A DNA stretch of 64,000 bases, taken from the NCBI GenBank assembly GCA_963580455.1, contig OY756972.1:17127001-17191000 (forward strand). The letters are read 5' to 3'. Below, piece after piece: positions 11,826 to 23,611 of the stretch (positions within the stretch are counted from its first letter, which is position 1; each line of letters begins with the position of its first letter). This DNA comes from Euonymus europaeus (Eukaryota; Streptophyta; Magnoliopsida; Celastrales; Celastraceae). Below the pieces are notes generated by a model that was not told the DNA's origin, did no database searches, and saw only the letters and a program-made list of their open reading frames with translations. The position numbers and the translations under genes are program-made.

Positions 11826-12470
11826 TGTTAAAACCATCTAGGTGAATTTTAATTAATCTGACACATTCAAATAAGTTAAGCGGTAAACTTAAAAAAATTT
11901 AAAGATGTCAATTAAATCTTATATGTCAATGGTATATTTAATTGACGGGTTTTTATAACTGGACGTGAAGATTTTAATGAACAATTATAACGAAAGGCTC
12001 AGATATAATTTGAGGTAAAGTATGAGATTTAGGAGAGGTGGGCACCTACAGAGAAAACCCTAAGGGTGGCCAACCTTATATATACACACCTTGTGTGTGT
12101 ATTTTTCTAGAAGTCTTGAGACACCAGTTGACCTCTTGATTCTATAATCATTTTCATAATTTTGGTTTTTGATTTCTTTAGGTTCTTAGTGTAAGGAGTC
12201 CACACTCTTAATTCAAGTTTGGGAATTGGTGCATACGGTGAAAGATTTGCTAGATTGAGCTTTGAATTAATCCGACCAACCCACTCATTGTTCTTAAATT
12301 AATTGGAGATCAATTCAAAAGGATGCTAGGTACCATAATTTAGTAACAGCTTAATTGCATAGATCATGCTATGATTATCTATAATTGATAATAAAATGTT
12401 GAAATATGTTTTTCCATTGTTTACATATATATGTTCCTTATATGTTTCTATGAGTTTTTGTTTTCCAACA
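11826..12470 (+). mobile_element. Probable solo LTR, Copia-like, copy 1
   Basis: A 645-bp segment bounded by TGTTAAAACC and TTTTCCAACA (imperfect inverted ends, TG...CA), with a TATA-like CTTATATATACAC inside. No target-site duplication is visible and no internal region follows. In units A, C and E only its first ~50 bp remain before the LINE. Confidence 0.4.
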
Positions 12471-12475
12471 CTTAT

Positions 12476-14580
12476 TGTAACGTCATGTCCCACGAAACCC
12501 TAATTCTCGGGCTCGTAGTCCATAACGCTACCTATATTATGGTATAAATTCACCCTACATTTAATACAGATCCACTTCAATACACGATTTCACCAAATTA
12601 ATTAAAATAACCTGATCTAAAAGAAAAGTATCATCTTATATATTTCAAAAAAGCAGTAACATCCAATTAATATCTTCTAAGTATGCCACTGTGAATCTTG
12701 CACTTTTCATCCTTGTTTTTGAATCTACACTTATTACCATACATCAAAGCTATTAGCTGTAAGTACATAAATAAATTTAATACTTAATTAATCAATCTTC
12801 CATGAAAATTAGCTTCCGTCACATGAGCATATTCTTCATAGAGCTACGGCGACACCATCAACTCCTAAGTCAGCATAATTATCTAAGAGATCATAACCTG
12901 CATCACGGAACATAGTGAGCAGAGGCCCAGCAAGTAATCTCTATGCATGAATGCACATGATCGTATCTTTAGGGAGCAGCTAGCCACTTAAATCCTTTTT
13001 TCAGTACTTGGGCCTTAACCTAGATACACTGCTACAGAGAAATCGGTCGAAATTTTCTTTAATTTAGTGTTCTACTAAAGAACACTTTCCAATCAATAAA
13101 AAATTTCCTTTCCAGTCAACATAACCTCAACATATACCCCCTCTGAAGCAATAGTACCCAGTCCGTAAAACATTTTATCCTTATGTGCATGTCGTGTATG
13201 TCATGTTTTGTGCAGAACAAAAAAAGAAACATTAGTTTCATAAACATTATAATTTCACATCACATTCCATTCAAAAATAACATTAACAAACAATCATCTC
13301 AGTATTCCATAATACAGTTGCATCATCGTGTATGAAATATCATAATTCCAAGATAATCAATCAATGCAATCAAACAACACTTTTTACACAGTTATATCAT
13401 AACCAACACATTTATCGCAGTGTATACAGTTGGATATTACTTACCTTTGTACATTTTCGTAATTCCAACAATTTCAACTGTGAAATATTGTTCGTGAAAT
13501 TAATATTAACACCTATATCTATTAACATTTATTTAAATCATTTATCTTAAATTTATTTAAATAATTCTTTTATCTTAAATTCTGCATCAAATTGAAATAG
13601 ACCGGTCAAAGTGTTGGTCCAGTACCAATCGAGTTGGCTAGACCTGATTCTACCCTTCTTTTTCCCTACCCGAGTCCTACTAGACCCATTTGGTGGCAAA
13701 GGAGGGTCATCGCCTATAGTAGCGTGGTGAGGGTCACGCCTGACACCAATCGACTAGTCATGACAACGTGATTCATTCTCGTGATTCTTTACCTAAAAAG
13801 TAGCCGGAGATTAGCATATCTCGGCGTCAATGGTCTCGACCCGTGAGCTTCAACTCCTTCAATATTGACGACCTAAACCGATTCAGTTCCATCCAAAAAT
13901 GACCTCCTTGAACTCCCCGTACCAAGATGGTTCTCCCCATGTCAGCCGTTTCGCGATTTGTCGCTGACAGTACAAAGGGGTGTTTCTGTCGCCACCTCTC
14001 TACAGTGTGCGCTAGGACTAGGTTTTTCCCCCACCTCGTGATATGTGCGTCCCATTATTTTAATTTTTAATTTGAATATCTGTCATTTTAGTTTTACTAT
14101 TTTACCCCTATCCTTCCCAATTATTTACATTAAAAATCCTACGTAATTTACAATTTTGCCATTAACTTTCCTATTCTAGAATCCATAAGAATTTCATCTT
14201 AACTCTAATTCCGACGATTCTTGTGCCCATAATTTTTATTTTCTATATAGAATTTTATGAAAAATATTTTAATCTCAGTTAACACATATTAGTACACACA
14301 CTAAAAATTATAATAAATACCACGTACTAATTGCATGCAACCCAACTTTATTTACAATTTTTTCATTGCCTATGATTTATTTTCTATTCTAACTCTTACT
14401 CCAAAAATTCATAGTAGTTCTATTTTGACTCTAATTTCAATAATCCATGTTCTCGTAAAATTATTTTTTCATTTAGAATTCATGAAAAATATTCCAATTT
14501 TATTTAATTCATCTGTATTATTTCACCAATTCACCTTCATCAGAAATTAATCATCAGATAATTTATTTTGCACATATTGA
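12476..14580 (-). mobile_element. Degenerate gypsy-type LTR remnant, copy 1
   Basis: Starts TGTAACGTCATGTCCCAC, like the TGTAACGCCCC start of the solo LTRs in genes C and E. Near its right side it has CTCTAATTCCGACGATTCTT, resembling ACTCCGATTTCGGTGATTCTT in the LTR at 49835-51037. An internal partial duplication of about 240 bp lies at about 14150-14560. Boundaries and orientation are inferred; no open gene is seen. Confidence 0.38.
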
Positions 14581-14639
14581 AAATCATAAATGACACCATT
14601 GACCTCACCATACCCTACCATCTAAACATACGTAAAGAT

Positions 14640-15552
14640 AAGGTTGTAAAAATCGCTAGTTAGTCGCTAAGTGGTTCGCGGGGACTAGGGATTAATTGGA
14701 TTAATCGGGGACTAGTCGGCGATTAATCAGATTAATCGTTTTGAGTTTTCTTAAATAATATATACATATATTCAATACATATCATATATATATATATATG
14801 TGTGTGTGTGTAAAAACACAAATAAATGAAAACATATCCAATCAATATATCAATCAAATTTTTTTAAAAAAATCATAAATCATATGTTGAAGTTCAAAAT
14901 TCAAATACATTCATTCAAGCACCAAGCTCAAATAAAAATCGTGTGATCATAATCATAAATCCATTAAAATCCAACATTTCACACACAAATTACAAAAATA
15001 AAAGGATCATAAGTGCATAACTTATCGATAATTCAATATATCATCCATCCAAGTTTAAGTTCGAGGCTTCAAGCCTCATTCTCAAAAATATCATTATGCT
15101 CCTCCCCTAGAGGCATATCTATTTCTTCATCGGACTCAAAGTCAAGTCCATCATCTTCGTCTGATGACTCCTCCTACACAAACTATTCAACTTCAATTTC
15201 TCTTATATTCCTAGTGCTCCTCCTAGGTTGAAGCATTTCATCCGCTCCCACCACGTGATCAAGTACCTCCCATGTTGCTCCAGTCACGGGATCGACATCA
15301 CTCTCATAATCTACACCATTAACCAACCAATGTTTAGCTTTAGTACAATCATCCGCTTGAAGAACATCTTTGTCATTATTCACTCTTTGCTTCTTAGAGA
15401 TAAGTTTTGCATTGAATTGAACATACACCGAGTTGTTCAATCTCTGAGTTAAGTCTATTTCTCTTTTTAGTGTGCAGCTACAAGATAATGTGGTTCCAAT
15501 TAGATGAAAAATATCAAAACAATCGCATAATGATAGAAAAACTCAAAAGTTG
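14640..15552 (-). mobile_element. hAT transposon remnant, 3' part (split by LTR element)
   Basis: On the minus strand, 15477 down to about 15183 encodes the end of a hAT transposase dimerisation region: HTKKRNRL, then after a one-base shift QRLNNSVYVQFNAKL and an acidic tail. The left end (14640-14760) has repeated GATTAATCGGGG / GACTAGTCGGCGATTAATC phrases, typical of subterminal repeats. The acceptor side of an intron lies at 15478-15480. The intron is interrupted at 15553 by the Tat/Ogre-like element, and the preceding exon resumes at 26922. Confidence 0.65.
15548..15552. other. Target-site duplication AGTTG (left)
   Basis: Matches AGTTG at 26912-26916. The sister site at about 51735 is empty (CTCAAAAGTTTCTTACCCC). 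Confidence 0.85.
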
Positions 15553-17497
15553 TGTTGTACCCCAATTTTGGCTTAAAACTAGCTAAGAAAAAATCCAAAA
15601 AATGCAAATAATAATAAAGCCCGACATATAGGCTAAATTGGAGTTAACCTTGGACAAAAATTAGAGTTCGAATTTAAAATTCGAATTTAGTTGATTTGAT
15701 TAATTGACCCGATAAACTTTAATGTTTAAAATTTTCTGGCCCAATTGGAACCTAAAATATTACCCTGATCAATCATTTAAGCCCAAACAAGAAGCCTGAC
15801 CCATAATATAATTTAAACCAAACTATTTTAACCCAATTGATGGCCCAAATTAGCAGGCCCGTTTGTCACCATAACCCAGCACAAACCTTAATTGATGAAG
15901 CCCGGCCCGCCACATTTAGTTAGCCCTAATTCTAGAAGCAGGGAGAGAGAAGGAAACGTGAGAGATGAAAGGCAGAATAGAAAACGGAGGAGAGAGAGAG
16001 AGAGAGACAGTGTCGTCCGACCGGAACCAACGGGAGGAAGAAAAACGGATGCCAGAGGAGAGAGAGGGTATCGAAAATTCAAACAAAAGGGGGTTAGGGT
16101 TGACGATTAGAGCGGATGTTGTTGATTTCAGGAGTGGAGGATTCGGTGCTTCGGTTATAAATGGAGGTGGAAGGCTTTTCCGGAAAGGGGGGGGGGGGAA
16201 AGCCAGGGGGCTCGGGTTTTTTAGAGTTTGGGGACTTTTTTTTTCTTTCGATTTGTTTCTTTTTAGTCTTTTGGTTGCTTCGGTTTTCTAGAGGGGGCTG
16301 TCTCGGGTGGCTTCGATTTTCTGGGTGGTTTTTCGTTGTTTCTGTTTTCTGGAAAAGGGGACCTTCGAAATGGAAAGATTTTCTGGGTTGCTGGCCTCTG
16401 TTGGTTTTGATTTTGCTCGGGGGGGGGGGGGGGGGGGGGTTGGTTAGTTCCGGTTTGAAGGGCTGTTAAATTCGGCTAGGGTTTCTGTCCATGGGATTTG
16501 AGTGAGGAGAATTAGGTTTTCTTCTTCTTTTAATTTCTTCTGTTGGTTTCAGTTTTCTGGTTTTCCGGGGATTTCTTCTATGGTTTCGGTTTTCTGTTTT
16601 CTGAGGTTTCCTGGGTTGTTTCCGTCTTCTGTTGTTTCAGTTTTCTGGGGAGGTTTGTGAGTTCTTATTTCTTTCTTTTTCATAATTCTCTGTTGCGGCT
16701 CATTTCTGTGTTATTTGATTTACGTGTTAATTATGTGATTTAAGTGTTAGTACATTTGAGTCGGGATTTGCGATAATTCATATCGTATAATCCTCCAAAC
16801 TCGGTTCCCAACATTTTAATTTTAATTTCATTTTAATTTTATTTTCATTTTATATTTATTTTTATTTTCATTTTATTTTTATTTCAAATTTATTTATTTT
16901 TGTTTTATTTTTTTATTCTTATTCTTATTTTATTTTTATTTTTATATTTTATGCTTTTTCAAAATTTATATTGTATATTTTTGTGGTGTATAAAAGTTAT
17001 ATCGAGAATCTTTACCTACGATGGAATTGATTCGGGGAACGCATCAGATGCACCCTCGGAAAAATTCTTGAGGTGAGAGTGCTTCTAAGAAATTGGACCA
17101 TTGGATGGAAAAATTCTGTGAATCTCAACATTAGACTTTCAATATAATTTTTATGTTCCTAAAATTATTTTATTTTAACATAGTTTTTATCAAACTTATT
17201 TTTATCTTATTTCAATATATTTTTGTATAATTATTTTACTCAATATATGATTCCTGTCATAATTAATTTTTCTTAAAAATCTTTTAGTGGGATAATAAAA
17301 GTTAAATTAGCAACTGTTTTAAAACAGACGTTGTGGGGTGCCTCACACCTTCCCCATACGTAACAAACTCACTTACCCATTTTCTCTGGATTTTTCGCAG
17401 ACCAAATTATTTTTAATCGGTGACCAATTGCACATATTACAATTGGTGGCGACTCTTTTTTTAAAAAAAAAATTCTCTCGCAAAACCGGTTGCGACA
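15553..17497 (+). repeat. 5' LTR (1945 bp, internally deleted)
   Basis: Collinear with the 3' LTR except that about 1.35 kb is missing at about 16706 (matching about 24761-26118 of the 3' LTR). It carries a 21-G run at 16419-16439, a purine-rich block at 15940-16060, and an AT-rich end with TTTTATTTTTATT repeats at 16800-16950. Confidence 0.88.
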
Positions 17498-17499
17498 GC

Positions 17500-17515
17500 T
17501 GGCGACTCTGCTGGG
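17500..17515 (+). promoter_or_regulatory. Primer binding site
   Basis: TGGCGACTCTGCTGGG lies two bases after the 5' LTR. It matches, from memory, the tRNA-Arg-type primer site of Ogre/Tat elements; the expected final GGA is not fully kept (GCA). Confidence 0.6.
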
Positions 17516-19641
17516 CACGACTAGTTTTTAAAATGTATATATATTTCTCAAAAAAAAAAAAAACTAGTGAGTTGGGCCAATTAAATTTAGTTTTTCTTAT
17601 CCCATTATTTGATTTTGTTTGTTTTAAATACATTTGGTGTTTTATTTTCCTAAAATTTTGATTGATATGTTCTTGTTATTATTTTCTTCTTTTCAAAAAA
17701 TGTTGATTGTAGATATGTTTTGAGCTTTTTATATTATTGTCCTCACACATTTTGCACGACACCTTTTCATGAGTCCAACAACTCGGGCTCAAAACCCTTA
17801 GGAGATGATGGAGTAAACGAGACCTTCGAGGGATTTCAATCCCCGTGCAGGCTCGCGAAAAATCCTCACTCGACCCACTCCTCTATTAAGAGGGACCCAG
17901 GCTATTCCAGCAATGGACACTGGCGGGGGAATAAGTCGGGAGCCTAGATTGTCCATAACCGATGACCATAGAGTTATAGGACACAGGAAACTACTTCTAA
18001 CCTTACTGTGTAATACATATTGTCGTTCTGCTTGTATATACGTGATTCTATTTAGTTTGTATATATGATATTTTGTTTTACTGTATATATACATATGTTA
18101 TCTTGCTTACACATATATGATTTTACCTCTTTCATTTAAAAAAAAATGTTTTACTCTGTTGTATATATGATTATGTTTTTTTTACATGAGATGTTTCGAT
18201 GTACATATAGAGTTTTTATATACGTTGCTTCTGTTTGTACATATATTTTTGTATATATTCTTGATCTTGTTCACTTTTACATTATTTTTAATTTGCATTG
18301 CATGCATGAGAATCTTGAGCACTATCGAAATTGAGCCATTATCTAGAAACCATAAAACTGTGTCAGTTGAGTTGAAAGAGTAATATTTGCTCATAAACGT
18401 TGAAATTGATGAGATGTATGGATTATGGATAATTTCTTAAAATTCAATATGGTTCAAGACTCCCTTCATTACACATTTTTCATCATATTTTTGCATCCTT
18501 TAAATCTGATAAAAGTTTTTCATTTGCACATGACAAAGTTACGGCCACCACTATAACGCTTGCTCGCAATCACGCCTCACCAGAACGTAAACACTAACTG
18601 AGTCTAGAAGTAGCATAACTAAAAGAATAACTCGGTCTGTTAATGAATTAGATGGTCGATAAAGGAAAATAAAAAAAAATTCATTTGATTCAAATGCAAG
18701 ATTAGACTTCCGATTATTTGGAGAAGGATAGTGGAGACATGAGTCTGTTGGATTGTGAATTGTCTCAGAACGGGTTGTCAAATTGTCTCGTATTGATAGG
18801 GTCGTAATTGCATAATAGATTTTATAGCGTTTAGGTTTGATGACACTAATTTGAAATGCGCACAAAAACTGGGGCAGTTTTTGGTGCGTCCCATTCGTTA
18901 CCGTGAATGATTCAGCCAAAAGAAAAACTCTGACCCGTTATTCAACTTGAACCCAAATCATTACCCGGATTTTTTTCCAAACCAAAGTTACCCCAAATTC
19001 ATAACTCAAAACCAAACCCAATTTAAAATCGACCCAGACCATTTCATAATACAAAATCAAGCCCAATCCAAAACTCAAACAAAAGCCCACCTCATTTTTC
19101 GAATACTAACTCCATTTCAACGACAACTCTCACATTTTTCAATACCTCTTTTCAACAACAACTCTCACATTTTTCCACACCTCTTTCTCTTTATTCATTT
19201 TTCAAACAAACAACCCTCACATTTTTCAATACCTCTTTATTCATTTTTCAACACCTACTCACATTTTTTCCACTCATCTTTTCCTTTTTGCCTAAAATAA
19301 TTTTCAACTTCATCCTTACCATCCTATATATATTCCCCTTTCTGGAAAATGGGGAAGAATCCTTTGGAGGCCTGATAAAAAAAAAAAAAATCGGAGAGCA
19401 AATATTGGAGAAAAAAGAGAGAATTGGTCGTGAGTCTTGATAGGGAAGAATTGGGGCTTTTTGGTTAGGAAATTGAAGGTAGTCCGTCTCCTCCATTTAT
19501 CACCTCATCTCACTGTCTCCGCTAACTGTGACAATTATTCCTCCCAATATCACTGTCACACAGGTATCATTTGATGTCTTGCTCTTGATTTCACTCACCT
19601 TCCTACATTAAAGTCCTCCTACTTGGTTCTTTCGTGTCTAA
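17516..19641 (+). other. Leader region of the Tat/Ogre-like element
   Basis: No recognised gene. It holds a GC-richer stretch (about 17760-17960), T-rich tracts, a hairpin motif at 18865 and a C/A-rich low-complexity region (about 18920-19290) with repeated CTCACATTTTTC phrases. Confidence 0.5.
18865..18881. repeat. AAAACTGGGGCAGTTTT hairpin, copy 1
   Basis: A 7-bp perfect stem (AAAACTG/CAGTTTT) around a GGG loop, embedded in a longer near-palindrome (GCGCAC... TGGTGCG). The same core recurs at 20221 and 22170. Confidence 0.7.
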
Positions 19642-20093
19642 ATGACATCCACTTCACTTCAAAATATTCTACAAAGGTTTTCAACCCCCATCTTTGACAA
19701 TCATTTTTCCCAAACAAAAACCAATCATCTTTATCTTGAATTAGAAAACGAACAGATTAATGTTGTCGTTCATTATGGGAATGATTTTGAGCGTTCTTGG
19801 AGTTATCCTATTCTAAATGCTGATTCTGTCAAAATAGAATGTTTGCGTATATTTCATCATTTTAATTTATCATTCGATCTACGCAAGCATATTCTTGAAA
19901 TAGCACTATTTTCCCAAATCCGTGATCAAATTTTATTAGATCTTATTACTGATCATGTGGATGATTTTACCAATAAATTTATCACGGATGAAGAAGCCTT
20001 TCAGTTTGATGATCCCATTGATAATGATCTTGTTGATTTTTTGGGATGAATTTGAGGATGAACCCGAAGAATGGGTTAATGAATTTTAAATTG
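19642..20093 (+). pseudogene. Hypothetical acidic protein of the LTR element, frameshifted
   Basis: The ORF 19642-20049 (135 codons) starts MTSTSLQNIL and has no family I recognise. It ends at a T-run (about 20035-20041); in the next frame the sequence continues as a strongly acidic tail rich in Glu and Asp (EFEDEPEEW) to a TAA at 20091-20093. The T-run fits either a replication-slippage frameshift or a programmed shift. It could be a degenerate Gag or an element-specific protein; I cannot tell. It is the best coding candidate in the interior, with composition unlike the flanking low-complexity DNA. Confidence 0.4.
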
Positions 20094-20220
20094 ATGTTTT
20101 ATGCATTGGGGCGTCCCATTCATATGTTATCTTGGAAGGGTTGCAATAATTTGACAAGAAGTGGCGGATACAGTGGACTCAAAGCAACCTTAGGCGAGAT
20201 TGGATCAGTGAGTGCACACC

Positions 20221-20237
20221 AAAACTGGGGCAGTTTT
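20221..20237. repeat. AAAACTGGGGCAGTTTT hairpin, copy 2
   Basis: Identical 17-base core, preceded by GCACACC and followed by GGTG, extending the stem. Confidence 0.7.
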
Positions 20238-20279
20238 GGTGATTATCCCCGAAAATATTGTGTTAATTCTTAATTAATT

Positions 20280-22160
20280 GCCATGTTGTGAGGATAAATT
20301 GATTCGGTTTTTGAAGTAGCCGCTTGTGACATTTGAATTTGAGGAATGTGAATTATGAATTTCTTCAAAACTAGGTAGCATCGATATACTGCCAATAATA
20401 AAAATTAAAAAGTCAATTCAGTACATTACCACACAACTTTATTCAGATAATAAAACGTCCAAACATTACATGTCTCACTTAATTGAATCAATCACACTAG
20501 GTGAAGAATCAAATACACATAAAAAATAATATCAGAACAGATACTAAAAACATCATCACAAATAAATCCATCAAGCTTCTGATTGAGAGGAAAGTCCCAC
20601 TAGGCAATAACTGCGAACATTACAAAATTAATCATTGCTAAGAATTAATCATTGGATCCAAATATTGCATATGTAGAAGCGGTTAAAACAAATAACTCTC
20701 AACAAATTTCAAATTTTCATGACATGCAAATAGGTCGGAATTACATAAAAAAATCCGAATGTGTTAATACCGAATCTGTTAATTAGGAATTTAGAACCCA
20801 AATGACTCGGTCCATCACACATGTCCAACGACTAAATGCATTAGGCCCAATTTTGTCAAAAAAGCCAAACATCAAATAACAAGCTATACGGCCGTTCACT
20901 TAAAGCCCAATGAATAAGCCCAATAAGAGAAATTTGTATTAACGTTTGAAGCCCGCCTGATCCGGCCCAACCCATTTAGAACCCAAATGCCTCGGCCCAA
21001 GATTTCTGAACCAACCCTACGACGAAGAAAGAGGAAGAACAGCCAGCGCTGCTGGAAGAAGAAAATGAGAAAAAGGCGCCAGGGATTCGATGAGGAAAAG
21101 GAAATTCCAGAGAAAAAACAGAATTATAAGTCTAAATCGGGTTTGTTCAGAGATTTTCTGGAAATTTTTGGATTTTTTTTCCTCTGGTTTTTCTCGGTGT
21201 GGGGAAATCCCGAAACCCACTATAACCCCTGTTTTCTGTTTTCTGGGCTGTTCTCTTAAGTTTCTAGTTCGATAACAGAATACAAATTCCAGTTCAGTCC
21301 ATCACAAATGAACACATATACAAAGTCTGAATGCATCAATCTATGAAGCAAATGAAATCACCAGACATCAAGCATTTAAATTACAGAAATCCTAACTAAA
21401 GAGATATAGAATTGTTACCTTAAACGAAGTCGATTGGGAACTGAAGAAAATTTGAAGAAGAAGAATCGCTTTGGACGAGCTCAGAACGACGAGCAGATAA
21501 TGTAGAGGATTTGGAGGGTGAGACTGGTAATGGACGAACCAGTGAGCAATAATTATGAAGGTAGTGCGGTACTACCAATAAGGAGGAGAAGGAGAATTAA
21601 AATAAGTAAAAACGCAATAATGACAGAGAGGAAAAGCTAGTGATGGGATGTCAATAATGACAGCTCACTATCATTTTTTAAAGTGACTCCTATATACGCC
21701 TTTAGAGTAATTTTATATCTGCCTTTTAGAGAACTGACAGTCGCAAGCAAAATTAATACAGGCAGCTCGTGACCTCCAATAGAAAAAGGAAATTTTGTCC
21801 CGTTGTAAAAAGAAAGACAAGACCCGAGATTCAACCTTTTGAAAAATGAGTCTATGATCTATTGAAAATTGTGTACCAAATCGGTATCCTAGGAGTCGTG
21901 ACCCTTTAAAGATAAGATTGATTTATGGAAATTAAAAGTCCGTAACTTTTTAGGATTCAATGATGAAGGTGAGAACTCAGTGCTATACATACGACATGGA
22001 TTTGTTTTAAAAAGGAAATATCAACTTATGAAAATTGGTGGATATTGGCATCTTATGCTTGGGAAAATTTGAACTAAAAAAAATGAGGTTGGAAAATATA
22101 TTATTAAGAGATGACCAATTAGGGTAAAAAAAATTTTATGGGCATAGAATATATTTGATT
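20280..22160. other. Interior of the Tat/Ogre-like element without recognised gene
   Basis: Unassigned. At 20800-21260 several AAGCCCAAT/GGCCCAA phrases are followed by a purine-rich stretch that reads open on the + strand (20987-21259) but has no family match. This resembles a captured promoter plus 5' leader or a nested LTR fragment; neither is proven. Confidence 0.35.
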
Positions 22161-22169
22161 GGCGCACAA

Positions 22170-22186
22170 AAAACTGGGGCAGTTTT
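22170..22186. repeat. AAAACTGGGGCAGTTTT hairpin, copy 3
   Basis: Identical core inside GGCGCACAAA...TTAGCGC. Confidence 0.7.
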
Positions 22187-22647
22187 TTAGCGCAGGCAGT
22201 AAGCCGTATTGATTTTAAATTCAAACATTCCTTTTCAAATTACTCTCATTCGAGTATTTGCCTAATGAAAATCTTGAAATATTTCATTCTGGCGTTTATT
22301 ATATCTTCTCGGGTATAGCCGTATTATTAAAACAAAGTCAAATTGAATATATGAATAAAAAATCAGAAATAATACGTTGATCAAAGAATGGAGCAGAAAG
22401 GGATACTATAAAATGTGATTAGTGATTGCGCAGGTGTATAGTGTGGCACCGGACTTTATCATATTCTTATACATATGCATCAATCATTTTGAGGTTTTCA
22501 CATACCCAATTTCATTATTTCAATTCTAAGTTAACATATTTTCACATTAAGAGATTTTTGAACTTTTAAGATTAAATTTCAGGTTATCTTTTGCATTAAA
22601 ATATTTTTTGGATTAAAACACATTTCATCATCGGGATTCAAATTAAA

Positions 22648-22985
22648 TTTATTTGTGGATTAAAGTGGCCTTTCATGGCAGATTAAAATTGTTATTTGGA
22701 TTAAAATTGTGAATTAAATTTATTTTTGGATTAAAATGGCCTTTCACGGCAGATTTAAATTGTTATTTGGATTAAAGTTTTGAATTAAATTTATTTGTGG
22801 ATTAAAATAGCCTTTCATGGCAGATCTAAATTGTTATTTGGATTAAAATTGTGAATTAAATTTATTTTTGGATTAAAATGGCATTTCATGGCAGATTTAA
22901 ATTGTTATTTGGATTAAAGTTGTGAATTAAAAGTATTTGTGAATTAAATTAGCCTTTCATGGCAGATTAAAGCTATTATGCTTTC
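22648..22985 (+). repeat. 71-bp tandem repeats (about 4.6 copies)
   Basis: Units begin TTTATTTGTGGATTAAA and contain CCTTTCATGGCAGAT, with a few substitutions per unit. Upstream, 22190-22647 is AT-rich without a gene. Confidence 0.85.
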
Positions 22986-23024
22986 ATGATGGATTAAACC
23001 TATTATCATGGATTAAAATTGAGA

Positions 23025-23480
23025 GCCAAGCCGGGAATGGCGCTAGTGATCCCGAGCATTTTTAAGATTCGCCAAGCCGGGAATGACTTTAGTGATCCCG
23101 AGCATTTTATAAAATAATTGCCAGGCCGGGAATGACCCTAGTGATCCCGTGCAGTTTTAAGATTTGCCAAGCCGGGAATGGCCCTAGTGATCCCGAGCAC
23201 TATTAAGATTCGCCAAGCCAGGAATGGCTCTAGTGATCCCGAGCATTTTTATAGGAAAAAATATAAAAAATAATCCAATGATTTGCCAAGCCGGGAATGA
23301 CACTAGTGATCCCGTGCACTTTTAAGATTTGCCAAGCCGGGAATGGCCTTAGTGATCCCGAGCATTTTTATATATATATAAAAAAAATGTCCAATGATTA
23401 GCCAAGCCGGGAATGGCCTTAGTGATCCCGAGCACTTTATAAAAAATAAAAAATCCCAAGATTATCCAAGATGGGAGTGA
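23025..23480 (+). repeat. GC-richer minisatellite, about 8 copies plus a degenerate one
   Basis: Units begin GCCAAGCCGGGAATGG and contain CTAGTGATCCCGAGCA. Starts are near 23025, 23072, 23120, 23166, 23212, 23285, 23330 and 23400. The variable spacing comes from AT-rich linkers. Tandem repeats at this place fit Ogre/Tat elements. Confidence 0.85.
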
Positions 23481-23596
23481 CTCTCGGTTAAAGTATTTTG
23501 GCGGATTAAACTATTTTAGATTGGTTTTAAAGAAAAATTCACACAGTTAAAATTGGGATACCATACCTTTACGTGTCATTTACTACGTAAAACCTC

Positions 23597-23611
23597 GCAA
23601 AGGGGGGCAGC
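23597..23611 (+). promoter_or_regulatory. Polypurine tract
   Basis: GCAAAGGGGGGCAGC abuts the 3' LTR and would prime plus-strand DNA synthesis. Confidence 0.7.

Noticed and set aside
15892..16291. Overlapping frames over the purine-rich LTR block (and 23951-24316)
   Set aside because: Compositional artefact of GAGA-rich and G-rich LTR sequence; no family features and no conserved start.
23025..23480. CRISPR-like spaced repeats
   Set aside because: Linkers are AT-rich, variable and non-unique; the setting is a plant LTR element and there are no cas genes.
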